From Turbatrix aceti (taxonomy: Eukaryota > Nematoda > Chromadorea > Rhabditida > Panagrolaimidae): DNA of 64,000 bases. The translations under genes and the position numbers were made by a program. Shown in pieces: positions 11,361-22,147 of the stretch; within the stretch, counting starts at the first letter, position 1; every line of letters starts with the position of its first letter. Below the pieces are notes generated by a model. The model made no database searches. It had not been told where the DNA came from and was given only the letters and a program-made list of their open reading frames with translations. The stretch covers positions 4,464,001-4,528,000 of the forward strand of contig OZ017766.1 in the NCBI GenBank assembly GCA_963969345.1, read 5' to 3'.

Positions 11361-12655
11361 ATGGAGTTATACGAGGTCATGTTCCACCCTGTCACCCTCA
11401 AAATCGTCACCGGGGTCAACTTCTTCGTCTGCCTCTGCGTGCTCTACCTGTGCATTATCATCATGCAGACGTACAAGAAGAGTGGATTCAATCTGCTTTC
11501 CGATCATCTCAGGTGAGCACCCCTTTGCTGCTTTGTCAATCTTATACTAAAGTTTCAGAAGGTTCCTAAAAGTGAACCTGTTCTTCGTACTCGCCAGCCT
11601 GATTTCCTCCCTATGGCTGAGCCTGCTCCAACTGCACCTCTTCGACACAGACGTGATCGTCATGGCCATCAGCCGGATGGCATTCATCTTCCTGTCCATC
11701 GTGGTCAACATGACGGTGCTCTTCATCGTCATCGACCGCCTCACTGCAACGATTTTTCTCCGCACCTACGAAACCTGGGCACAGCGGAGACTCTCTTACA
11801 ACTTCTCATTTTGGTGCCTCATGACGTCAAGCCTCGTCACAGTGCTCATCTCAACCAAAGGTAAGTGACCGCTGCGTTGATCGGCTTACCTGTCCCAAAA
11901 ATAGGCTAATTGACCCCAATTGCTTCCGTCAGAGGCCTTTTTCGACGGCCACTGCTAATTACCACTCTTGCAGACACCTACCTCTGCTTCTTGGCGACAA
12001 CGCTTTTGCTTGAGTGCATCTCGCTCCTGGTACGTGGTACTTTACCTGCCTGGCACCCTGTGTAAAAAACATTCACTTACAGATTGCTTTGGGGCTTAAG
12101 CGCCGGAACCGCAAACTCCACTTTTTTCTGTCTTACAACTCCGCGCAAGGCCACAGATTCCAGGTAAATAATTGATGGTCACCGGATTAAGAACCCACTT
12201 CCTTCATCGAAAAATTTACAGATCGTTGAAAACTTACGGGTTCTGCGTCTGATGAAGCCGTACATCTGTCTGTTCTGCCTGCTGTGTCCCTTTGTGACTA
12301 CCGCGATGACCACTGGCCTCATGCTATACAAACCTGGAGTAGCGGAATTTATCGCCTTTGTTTACCTGCCTTTTGTAAGTTTTCCTTACTATAAGTGAGC
12401 TTTTGTGTTCACTTCCAGAATGCTTTGTAGGTCTCGTCGCTCACGGCACTCGGCGCAACCTTTGTCTATGTAGGACGCAACTGGCACGCGATGCGGGATC
12501 GAGTGCTCTTCTACCCGTTCTACTGCATGCTCAGCCACCGTTTTGAGCTGCCGACTGCCATTCTCATCTCCGCGGTCTCGAAGCGCGTCCAGGCGATCAG
12601 CGTGCCGGGACCGTCTTCCGTCAGTGGGAGCCACGTCGACACTCGTTGGATTTGA
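11361..12655 (+). CDS. Nematode chemoreceptor, Sra superfamily (Sre/Srab-like)
   Basis: Six exons: 11361-11512, 11559-11860, 11974-12029, 12083-12163, 12222-12374 and 12431-12655, giving 322 residues, the normal length for this receptor superfamily. About seven hydrophobic segments can be traced, starting with IVTGVNFFVCLCVLYLCIII. The stretch VIDRLTATIFLRTYE after the third segment and GHRFQIVENLRVLRLM before the sixth match the ERxxAT..YE and YQxxEN..L features of Sra/Srab/Sre receptors. These are G-protein-coupled chemosensory receptors, usually in ciliated sensory neurons. An ATG at 11295 is also in frame, but 11361 lies just after a pyrimidine-rich CAG and gives a normal N-terminus. The final exon uses the acceptor at TTTGTAG before 12431; the nearer CAG would bring in a stop. 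It converges on the coiled-coil gene. Confidence 0.85.
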
Positions 12656-12843
12656 GACAATTACGTCACAGGTGATGCCTCTTCTACGTGTTTTTAGCTC
12701 GATAAGGCCTTGTTTATTCAACAAAAGAATAGCTATTTTGGATATAAAAGACACCGCTAATCAGAAGAAGTACATGTCGTTTGTTTACCGTTGTGGCACG
12801 TCGGGTGCCGCGGATCGAGCAGAATAGGGCGCGCCCGGCCCGG

Positions 12844-15687
12844 CTACTGTTGAGGGGGCGTGGCAAAGTCGATGTTGTTCCCGTCGACGCGGGATTCGAG
12901 ATGAGCGGTATTTCGACGTAATTCGTCGCGCTCTGACTTGAGATTGTCAATTCTGCAACAAAATCCACAAATAGCACGCGTTTGAAATGTTAACGCTACA
13001 ATGTTTATTGCGGCATGCCACAAACGGCGCGCGGCCGGCACGCGATGCTGTGGCAGATCGAGAGCACACACAAGAAGCGGTACAAATGTTAGCAAGCGCA
13101 CGGGGAGGTTACATGAGGGTATAGCCCTGCAAGACGTCTGAGAAAGTGCCAAAACGCTCTAACCTCTCAGCCAGCTCTTTGTTCTCCCTGGCCATCTTGT
13201 CTACGGTCTCGAGGAGGTCGCGTATCTTTTCCTCCTGACCCTTGGCTTCGGATGCCAGTTCGTTGTTTCGTTTGACTGCGTTTCGTATGGCTTCATCGAT
13301 TTTTTGATCCCAAAGTTCCTTTATTTCAGCGCGTTCCTGTAGCAGTTCTTTGTTCTTTCGTTGCAGGATTTCGTTTCTGAAAAAAAGTATTTTGTAGAAA
13401 AAAACACGTAGTAGGCTAATTTGGGTTTGGAGATGTAATTGCTGGCAATTACGTCAGGGAGTGTCTACGTGCAGGGTGTGAGCTTGTCACGTATACCGTA
13501 GCCCAGAGGGGTGCGAAAAAACGTCGAGACTAACTCTTTGAGTCAGAGTTGTTCGATGCTCACCAAATTGCTCCTGCTCACTGCTCGCTCCTGCTCAGCT
13601 CACGAGCGCGAGCGGAGCGAGCGCGTAAATTTTAGGTACTCAAAGAGCATGAGCAGAGCGAGCACGAAAAATTGAATTGCTCAAAGAGCGTGAGCAGAGC
13701 GAGCAAGAGAAATTTTTAAAATGAGCACTGCGCACTATAAATTTAGTGCTACAAATACTAAAATACTGGTAGTTTCGATAAAAAACACCATGTTGGGGGT
13801 ATCTCCAAGGAGTATACGGTCTTTCTTTTAGTGAGGAACTGAATTTTGGCTCAAAATTCACATTTTTATGTGTGAGCCATGTTTGCTCATTGCTCGCTCC
13901 TGCTCGACTCACGAGCGTGAGCAGAGCAAGAGCAGACGATCTGAGAATAAAAGAGCGCGAGCGGAGCGAGCGCGAAAATTTTAGGAACTCAAAGAGCATG
14001 AGCAGAGCGAGCACGAAAAATTGAGTTGCTCAAAGAGCGCGAGCAGAGCGAGCGCTGAAAATTGCCGAATTAAACAACTCTGCTTTGAGTATGGGCAAGC
14101 CCAACTTTTCGACGATCGCGGCCTTTTCTTCATCGGAACCGGTCGTCTGAGCCGTCAGCTGAATTATGTGTTCGTTGGCATCCTCGAGGGCTTTCTTCAG
14201 GCCGTTGCGTTCGTTTTCGACGACCTCGATGCTAGAAGCGAGGCGCGAGACGTGCAAATCTTTTTCGTTGAGCTCTTCCTTGATTTTTTCGTTGGCGGTG
14301 TTGGCGGCTTCGAGCTTGGCGGACAGCTCGTCGGCCTTGGCCTGGCCCTCGTTCTTTGCAGCGACGAGCTGCTTCAATAGGTCGCTGACATCGGTGCTCA
14401 GAGTGGTCTGCTCGCGGCCCAGCTGGCGCAGAAGCGAAAGCTCGTCCTCCTGGGCGGTGAGGCGGGCTTTCGCGACGTCGAGGTGTTCGCGGGACACGTT
14501 CAGTTGTCTGAAAACAAAAAAAACTAATTAGGACTGCTTTGGCACACATTTTTTTATACTTGTTAAGTCTTTCGATTTCGTGGGCGAGTTTCTTGAGCTT
14601 GTTGCGCTGCGAGTCGATGACGCTGTCCTTGGCGTTGGAGAGCTTGGCCAGGTCGACAAACTGCTGCTCGAGCGAGGTCAGATTGTTCGAATCGAGGTCG
14701 CGTTCTTCGAGGGCGGCAGCCGTCTGCTGGAGGACGGAGATCTTCGCAGCGGGGACGCCGCCGACCGACGACGCGATGGACGACTTGCGCGACGCGGACT
14801 CTCCCTGGACGGCAAACTGGATCTTCGAGATGAGGTCCTTGACGTTGTCGATGCGGTTGCCGGTGGTGCGCGTAGAGCGAAGCGTGGTGCCCGCATTTCC
14901 CATGAGCTGGGAAACAAGGTTCACCGAGTTTTCAAAGTCCTTGACAGCGCTGCGGTACGCGGTGAGCGGGAGATGCGCGCCGCGGCCCGTGAGTTTGACG
15001 TAGTATTCGCGGTCCTGCCAGTCGCCGCCCGGGGGCAGAAGACGTTCGCCATCGAAGCGAACGGCCACCTTCGTGCCCCTGCCGTCGGCGGAGGTGTAGT
15101 AGAGCCCCGAGCTGCCCGGGAAGGCGGACTGCAGCGAGGAGAGGAAAACGCTGCCGTCCTCGTTGTTGATCTCGACGTCGATCGGCTCGACGTTCACCCG
15201 AATATGGTTGCGGTACACTGAAGAGAGCAAAGAGCATGAAGCAGGGTTTCCATCCTGTTTTAGGGTTTGGCTGGCCCCTGCCGCGCGGACTGGACTCCTC
15301 GCTCGTAAATCTTCGTACTTCGGGGTCTGCCTTCGTGTGACCTCCATAAATTTGTCAATCAATCGCAGGAGCCTATTTTAAAACCAATTTCACCCTATTC
15401 AAAGTTGTATAAACAAAAGTAGGAGCATGATCACAATTCGTGAAGCTTCCAGATCGCATGTTACTTTCCGTCAAAAAACATTGAACACGATTTTTTGATT
15501 CTTTTGTTCCTTCAAACAAAGCAAAGCACGGCCAATCTGATGCAGAGTCGTGCTATCAGACGTTGACAAGAAACATAGAGCATTGTTTATGAGTGCTTGA
15601 AAAGCGCATTCCAAGCTCAAACATTTATTACACCCCAGGAGACAAACATTCCGAACGGCACTCACCTGAGCTGATCTCGGCTGTCAT
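12844..15687 (-). CDS. TDP-43 N-terminal-like domain fused to a long coiled coil (no RRM)
   Basis: Five coding exons, phase-checked: 15687-15666, 15217-14560, 14507-14106, 13376-13164 and 12952-12844, about 467 residues. Residues 1-80 resemble the oligomerising N-terminal domain of TDP-43: IRV near the start, then a PI..EI..EDGSVFLSSL stretch, FPGSSGLYY, and a GG.W....YYVKL end. No RRM follows. The rest is a mostly helical, charged coiled coil, for example LNKQLNVSREHLDV, LLKQLVAAKNEGQAKADEL and IKELWDQKIDEAIRN, ending NNIDFATPPQQ. The start exon joins exactly in phase at GTGTACCGC. A longer in-frame start at 15362 exists but lacks support. Reading through the donor after 13164 gives an alternative end at 13109. 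I do not recognise the gene. A self-assembling scaffold is only an inference. Confidence 0.75.
13540..14066. repeat. Two copies of a GAGCGAGC-rich foldback repeat inside an intron
   Basis: Within the 729-base intron 13377-14105 of the coiled-coil gene are two similar blocks, roughly 13555-13715 and 13875-14066. Each begins with TGCTCGCTCCTGCTC and continues with GAGCGAGCGCG, AAATTTTAG, a CTCAAAGAGC module, GAGCAGAGCGAGCACGAAAA, and a second CTCAAAGAGC module. GAGCGAGC and GCTCGCTC are inverted relative to each other, so each block can fold on itself. The blocks differ by scattered substitutions. No coding capacity is expected. Confidence 0.8.
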
Positions 15688-17842
15688 GTTGAGCTAGCGC
15701 CTTAGCACCGTTCTTGGATGGATGCCTGTTGAATCTGCAAAAAAAGAGAGGGGTTATTACAGAGTCTCTAAAATTTTGACGAATGTCGCACTAATTGCTC
15801 GTGGCAGCGCGAATCGCACGGAATCACTTATCATTTGGCAGGTTGTCACCAAAAATAACAAATGATCGTCAACCAGCGTGCACCCAACCCAAACAGCAGC
15901 ACCAGCGCCAGCGCCGAGGCAGAGGGGGAGGGGGTACTGTTTGGTCACGATAGGCACGAGACGGTGCACATTGCACGGCACACAGGTGTAAAACCGGAAA
16001 ATCAGTAGTTAAAAAAACATTGGTCGATCAAACGAACGAACGAACGAAGGCAGCGGCGTGATAATCCCATGTGAAACGCGAAATGGAACAGCGCCGCTCC
16101 TCCGCTCCTGATCACATCCCCAACGTTTGTTGCTTTGTTGCGATCGAAAATCCCGCACCCGCGAAACGTGAATTGTTTGGGTCGCTTTAATCCCTCACGC
16201 ATACACGTGCGACTCTCGCCTGTGAGTTGTTGGTTGTGATTCGCAACGCGTGTTGCCTCGGTTTTTCATGCAACACGAAATCAGGCATGGGGAAGAGTTG
16301 AGAATGCATGCATGCATCTTACTAGCTGGCGTGCTCCAAACGATGACTGGCGCCGTTGTGTTGTAAAAACGATGCTGCACATGCGATGATTTCTTATCAG
16401 AACAGGTACATACATTCGTGAACGTAAACGCAAACATACGCTCCTTCATCCAAAAACTCCAAAAACACAAACAAAAACGTACGCATCCGTGGTTGGTTGA
16501 CCTCCCCGTTCCTGTCGTTAGTTTGCGACAAAAAACAATTGTGCATGCGATTTGCAGGCAGACACGATCGCAACAACGTTCTCAATTGATCACCATGCGG
16601 AACCGGACGAAGGGACTCGTCGCACAAGCTGCACGAGGCGACGCCTGACGAAGGCCGCTGTTAGCACAGGAAGAAAAAAAACTATAAGCAGCCGTCGGCC
16701 GTCGCAGACACGTCCCCTATTCTGACCGAGCAAAAGAGACAATCGGGAAGCGCTAAATGCAACACAAAAGACGGAAAAAGAGAGCTGTTCAAGTGCCAAT
16801 GCCTCTAAATGGCCCGGCAAACCCTCCACCCTCAGCCAAACCATAAATATTTACAACTCCGAATTGTAGCAATCAGACGGGCAGGAAAGGAGGGCTTCGT
16901 CGCTCCTGACAGCCCCGTAAGTTGCGCGCATTCCCGATTTGCGCAACAACCGGTAAACGGGGGCAGTGCCTCCCCTCCTCCGTCTTCCTTCCACGAGGAC
17001 GAGCGTTCGATTGCGCTCCAGCACGTGAAATGAACGATTGCTGGCTGGCCTGGATCGCTGAAAGTTGCAAACGCGAGGGTTTCGATCGGGCTCCACCTTT
17101 CGTCCTCCTCGACTAATTCCTGCTTATGTATTGTTTAATTGGTAACGCTGACACCGGCAGGCTCACTGGCGCGCTGTCAACTATCTACTATTTATTTCGT
17201 GTCTCTGTTTTTTTTTGCACGGCTGCGACATCGCATTACGCGTATTACCCGGTCGATGATCGTTTCGTTTTGCCTAATTGTGAGCAGAAACATGCATTGA
17301 AACTTGAAACACGAGGAGAACAAATGAATTTTTAGCAGGGGTGTTCGGCGTAATGCAACGTCGGTCGTCAGATGACAATGGTTCTGCTCCCCCGTGTTTC
17401 AAATACAAAAAATACCTGCAACTAGTGAATTAGTGGATGGGATGGGATGTTCGTTTTTTTTCGTAGTCAAGAGGATCTCGGCGATACGGATCGCGTCAAA
17501 GCAGCGCCCGCGTCAAAGCATCGCTCGACGACCGACCCATTTCGTCGCCCGCTTGTCATTAGTAGCATTGTTTATTGCTGGCTGGTTGCAAATGATTTTT
17601 TCCCGAGAGATTAAAAAAGTAGGCAGTACATGCATGCATGCACGTAGCGAGCACCTGACGTGGGTTGGTTGGTGTTCTGTTCTGTTGCAGCGAGATATTG
17701 GCCGGTCGCGTTGATTCACCGCCGAGAGTTTTGTCCCTGACATCCCCCTCACAGTGATCTTGATCCTGATCCCTAAAAACAAGTTCAAGTACACAGACGT
17801 TTTTTATTGCGCAAACAAAATATAACAATCGCAGACACGTAT
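15688..17842. other. Intergenic, about 2.2 kb
   Basis: This holds the promoter and 5' untranslated sequence of the coiled-coil gene and, at its far end, the 3' side of the chloride channel. The acceptor at about 15736-15740 (TTTTTTGCAG in minus sense) starts the 5' untranslated part of exon 1. Short repeats are visible: CGAA units near 16030-16050 and GCAT units near 16305-16315 and 17630-17645. No coding exon is convincing. Confidence 0.5.
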
Positions 17843-20800
17843 TCAATCCATGTCGCCGCCGCCCGTGAAAGATATGTGTACGTTCTCCGAGGGCTGGTGA
17901 CGGTTGGTGAGCTGAGGCTGGTCCTGAGGGTTCGGCCGAGGAGGCCGAGGAGGTGGGGGCGGCTCCTGGTCGTCGGTCTCCGAGAAAGTATCGTTGTCGT
18001 TGCCGGACATGGCGATAGAGCGCTTCACCATGCGCGAGTTGTCGGTGGGGTCGTTGAGAGAAGCAGTCGACGTCGAAGGCGACATTCCACGCAGCTTTCC
18101 AGCAATCACGTTCTCGACTGCCTTGCGCAGCTCCTTGTGCGAGACTACACCGACCAGGCGACCACTCTGCGTCACGTAGGCACGATTGAGACCCAGCAGG
18201 AGAAACAGCGAGTGGACACGGAAGAGCGACGAGTGCGCCGATACCTGGAAGGGCGCGGGATCGATCGCCAGCTCGGTCAGCACCAGCGGCTGTAGGAGCT
18301 GATCGTTGCGCCACGCGACGTAGTCCGCCTCCGCCAGGTCGTAGCGGCTGATCATGTGCACCTTGGTGCACGGCAGGCAGTCTTTTATCGCTCCTGCAAC
18401 TTTTTCGCGTGATCGGAGCCCGAAAAAAAAACAAAAAAAACCCAGCATACCCATGCAGCTCTCGTTGTCCGCGGACACGGTTACGGTGAACCTAGAATCG
18501 CTGTCGCCGTCGTCGTCACTGATTGCATCCAAGTGAGCGCGTCCGGATGGGGATGGCACAACGGTGAACCTGGAAGGAGATTCTGCGCGCGGCACGCCGT
18601 CGTCGCTGCCAAGTCTCGTCCTGAAGTGAGGCACGTCATTCACGTGGACAGCGGCCGCTGCCATGGAGTTATTCAGGGTCTCGCGCTCGCTCGCTACGAC
18701 AGCGCGATGGGTGCGGCGCGCTGCTTCGGCGTAGCGCGCGCTTTCGCCTGCCTTGCTCTCGAGACTCTGCTGCAGACGGGTTCGGCTGCACGATCCGACC
18801 AGTGTTCGGGTGTCTGCAAAAAAAACAACAACTCGGTAAACAACTAAGGTGCAGGAGAACAGAATACTCACTGTTATCGGTGACGACCGGGAAGTAGGGA
18901 AGCCGGGGGTTGTTGTCGAGAATTTCCTCGAGTTGTCCGTATGTCGTTTCTTGGGATATAAAAACGACATCGCCCAGCATGAATTGTTCTACCTTGATGC
19001 CGTGGAAGCTGAAATGCAGTTTTAACATGTTTAACATGCATGGCAGTTGGATGCAAAAAGCAAAACTCACTTGGAAGAAGAATTCGGAATGTCCGGAACG
19101 TAGGGGAGCTTCTTCAGCTTGAGCAGAGAGTCGTAGATGGAGGGCTGCAGGTAAGACGCTACGGCATTGGCCACCAGGATGGCTATCTGAAAAGTTTCTG
19201 AGTCAACGGGCATTGTTTTTCCTTTTACGAACCATGACTGGGAACATGGCGACGAGCTGACCCGTCACCTCGAACATAATCACCCCGACGGAAACAGCAT
19301 GCGTGACCCCACCACAAAAAGCTGCAGCAGCGACGACGGAATAGACACCCGGAAAGACGGGAATCGCCCTATCGGTCCAGTAGGTGGCGACGATCTCGCC
19401 GATGAAGCGGCCCATGGCGCCGCCGATGATGAACGACGGCACGAAGATGCCGGCCGGCACCGGGGTCGAGTAGGACACTGCTGCGAGGCAGTACTGAAAA
19501 AACAAAACAAAACAAACTGTGGATGCCATTAATTCGTGCACTCACGTAAACGACGAAGAACAGCAACAACGACAGGTAGGGGGTGTGGGAGCCGTGGTTG
19601 GTCCACTCGTTGACCATCCAGTCCCCGCAGTAGAGCTCGCTGTCGTTGCCGTGAACCAGGGAACAGTTATTGAAAAAGTAGTAGCCCGCCTGGCTGAAGC
19701 GGACCTCGCCGCCGATGAGCTTGCCGAAGCCGTACGGATAGGAGAAGAAAGAAACTATGATTGAGACCAAGAATGGGAAGATCAGCCAGCTGAAAAAAAG
19801 GTGAGAGGTGCCGGAGTTGGAGAAACTCACTATTCCTTGGAAATGAGTTGACCGGGTTTCGTGAATTTGAGGAAACAAACGACCTGTCGCTGGATGAAGA
19901 CAAAACCCGCTGCCAGGACTCCGCAAAGCGCGCTGAAAAAATTTTGACGTAAAAACACAAGTGGGAACATAACTCACCCAATAAGGGCAAAAAGAGGCAA
20001 TTCCTGAGGCAAAAATGAGTCTCGAGGAAAGTTGGTTTGGTACAACGCCAAAACCGTTACTGAAATTCAAAAAGAGTAAAACCCCAGAAAAAAATTTCAA
20101 CGCACAGTATTTAGATCGATAAAGAATTCTGAAAATCGTAGCTGAAAAAGTAGCAGCAAAAAAGCCTCTCCAGTAATTTCGGACTGCAAAGTAGACATTT
20201 GTGACCTCAACGGAGAGCAGGACGCCTCCGATGGGCGCGCTGAACGTGCACGCGACGCCAACCGCGCACCCGGCGACGAGCATCTCCGTAGGACCGGATT
20301 CGTTGGCGTAGGCGCCGTCAATCGTGCGGAAAACCTTTGAGATGACATTTGCCAGCACCGCGCCGATATGGACAAAGGGGCCTTCTTTTCCGACGATGAG
20401 ACCGCTCCCGAGACTGAGCACGAGAGCGGCGACCTTTGTCGCGAGCGTCTTTGCCGTGAGGTACTCTTTCAAAAGTACGCCCCGCAGAATCGTCTTCATC
20501 TCCGGAATGCCGGATCCCACAGCCGTCGGTGCGAAAAAGTAGCCCAGTAGAACGGAAACTGTGACCAGGACGACGGTATAAGCGGTCCAGGTGAGAAAGA
20601 GGAGCGCTTGCTGGGCGATGGTCGTGCTGCCATTCCACTCGCTGACAATCTCGACGACGTGCAAATGGCTTTCCTGGAAGAACTCGATGCCCTGGTCGAG
20701 GACGTAAGACAGCAGCGCCATCAACACGCCCAGGATGCCGAGGAAAATCCAGTCCTCAACGACGATGCGGATGTTTTGCCTCAGGCGATCTGCAATCACG

Positions 20801-21047
20801 ATTTTACAATTTTGATCCATCCCGGTTGTTGGGTGTTGTCAAACTCACCTGAGAAACAGCAGCAAAACCATTTCGCAATGCAGCCCGGTTTGGAGCGTTT
20901 GAAATAAGCGTCGGATTCGGCTTCGTCGGATGCCGTTCTCGCCGATCTCCTCCGACGTCTTATGCGTGCACCGAAGCGCTGCGTTTCGCCATCCGAATCA
21001 CTGGTGAGTGAGTCGACGAGGGGCACGTGCTCTGCCGTAACCGCCAT
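17843..21047 (-). CDS. clh: ClC-family chloride channel (CLH-type) with two CBS domains
   Basis: Ten exons: 21047-20849, 20789-20106, 20059-19978, 19932-19831, 19789-19546, 19493-19233, 19186-19071, 19008-18872, 18813-18451 and 18393-17843, about 912 residues, the size of ClC-1/ClC-2 type plasma-membrane channels. Chloride-selectivity motifs are present in order: GSGIPE (about residue 159), [10 protein letters not shown] with the gating glutamate (about 200) and [19 protein letters not shown] (about 447). The gating glutamate does not itself separate channels from exchangers; the channel call rests on overall likeness to ClC-2. The C-terminus has CBS1 (about 563-608) and CBS2 (about 730-830, [16 protein letters not shown]). 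Between them lies a long serine- and aspartate-rich loop. The 57-nt intron 18394-18450 is open and in frame. THOC2 is divergent. Confidence 0.95.
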
Positions 21048-22147
21048 TGATCTGATCTGTGTTGTACCGTGTGGAAGACCTCCGCGCCAAAAGGTACCGG
21101 CTCCAGACACAGGCAAATCGATATGACACAACAACCACCTTCCGAGCGACGACCGCGTCGTCTGTTGTGCGTCCTCTGTTTCGTATTTTTTGTATCTGTG
21201 CGCAGCGCTCGCCCCCTAGTCTCAAAAAACCCGGTCCACACCTCTCTGATTCATGTCAGCGCATGCGCTGACTGCATGTGACTCGTGTGAACGTAAACGC
21301 GACGACAACTTCCGCTGCGTCGAGCTGATCGAGCTCCGTGGACGATAACCGATGAACTTGGGGTTGTGGGGTGTCATTTTCACAAATTCCTGCCAAGAGA
21401 CAGGTTTTTTCGCCATTGATCAATCTGTCATGAGCCAGAGCCAAAAATTGATGAAACGACGGGACAAATCACGTACGTATAATATTTCCGTGGTGCCATA
21501 GCATTTCCGAGAGCGTGCCCTATTTTGGGCACCTCGTCGATCAAAAACGTCCGCTGTGACAACGAGTACTGAAATAACTCCAAGAGTCAGTCGTGATCAT
21601 CGATTACATGGGACTCGCTTCGGGCGGCAGATTTTCCAACTTTGGAGAGATCGTATCAATCAGGGACCATATGCACGCAGATGACGTATACAACGCGTTG
21701 TGGCTTGCGGACTGTCTTCAATATATGAACAAGTGTCGTCAGGTTTGAACAACTTTCAGGTGTCCACCTTGGGCAAGACGAACATGGGTATGATATTCTA
21801 GAACTCATCCCAAGTTCGTGACATTCATAAAAAAAATCACTATTTTTGTGCCCACGTGCACAAAAGTCTCTCTGCAAACATTTCACTGAACATGTAATGT
21901 TCAGCTAAATAGTAGGACACGATCGAAAAAAAGGACAACAACAAGATTAAACTACTGTGTTTTTTGTTTGTGTTTGAGCAGAAAAAAAGAACGCGCAATC
22001 GTCAACAAAAATACACAATCGCGCAAAAATTGGCGTTGTGTCCTGAAGTTTTCCATCCTTTCGCTTCTCGCTTTCTCTCGAAACATAAAACTCGGCGTCA
22101 GAATTCGAATTCTCGTTTTTCTGTGCTTCGTTGTTACAAGATATCGC
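21048..22147. other. Divergent promoter region between ClC and THOC2 genes
   Basis: Both genes read outward from this 1.1 kb stretch. I see no coding exon. Sequence close to 22148 is AT-rich with several short open frames that overlap the THOC2 5' untranslated region. Confidence 0.5.

Noticed and set aside
13540..14066. CRISPR-like or RNA-gene interpretation of the GAGCGAGC repeats
   Set aside because: Units are irregular, lack unique spacers and sit in a eukaryotic intron.
14580..15221. Plus-strand open frame of 213 codons
   Set aside because: Antisense to exon 2 of the TDP-43-NTD/coiled-coil gene.
15226..15362. Longer first exon for the coiled-coil gene starting at 15362
   Set aside because: The upstream exon 15687-15666 joins in perfect phase at the start of the TDP-43-like domain; the longer start adds residues with no likeness to the family.
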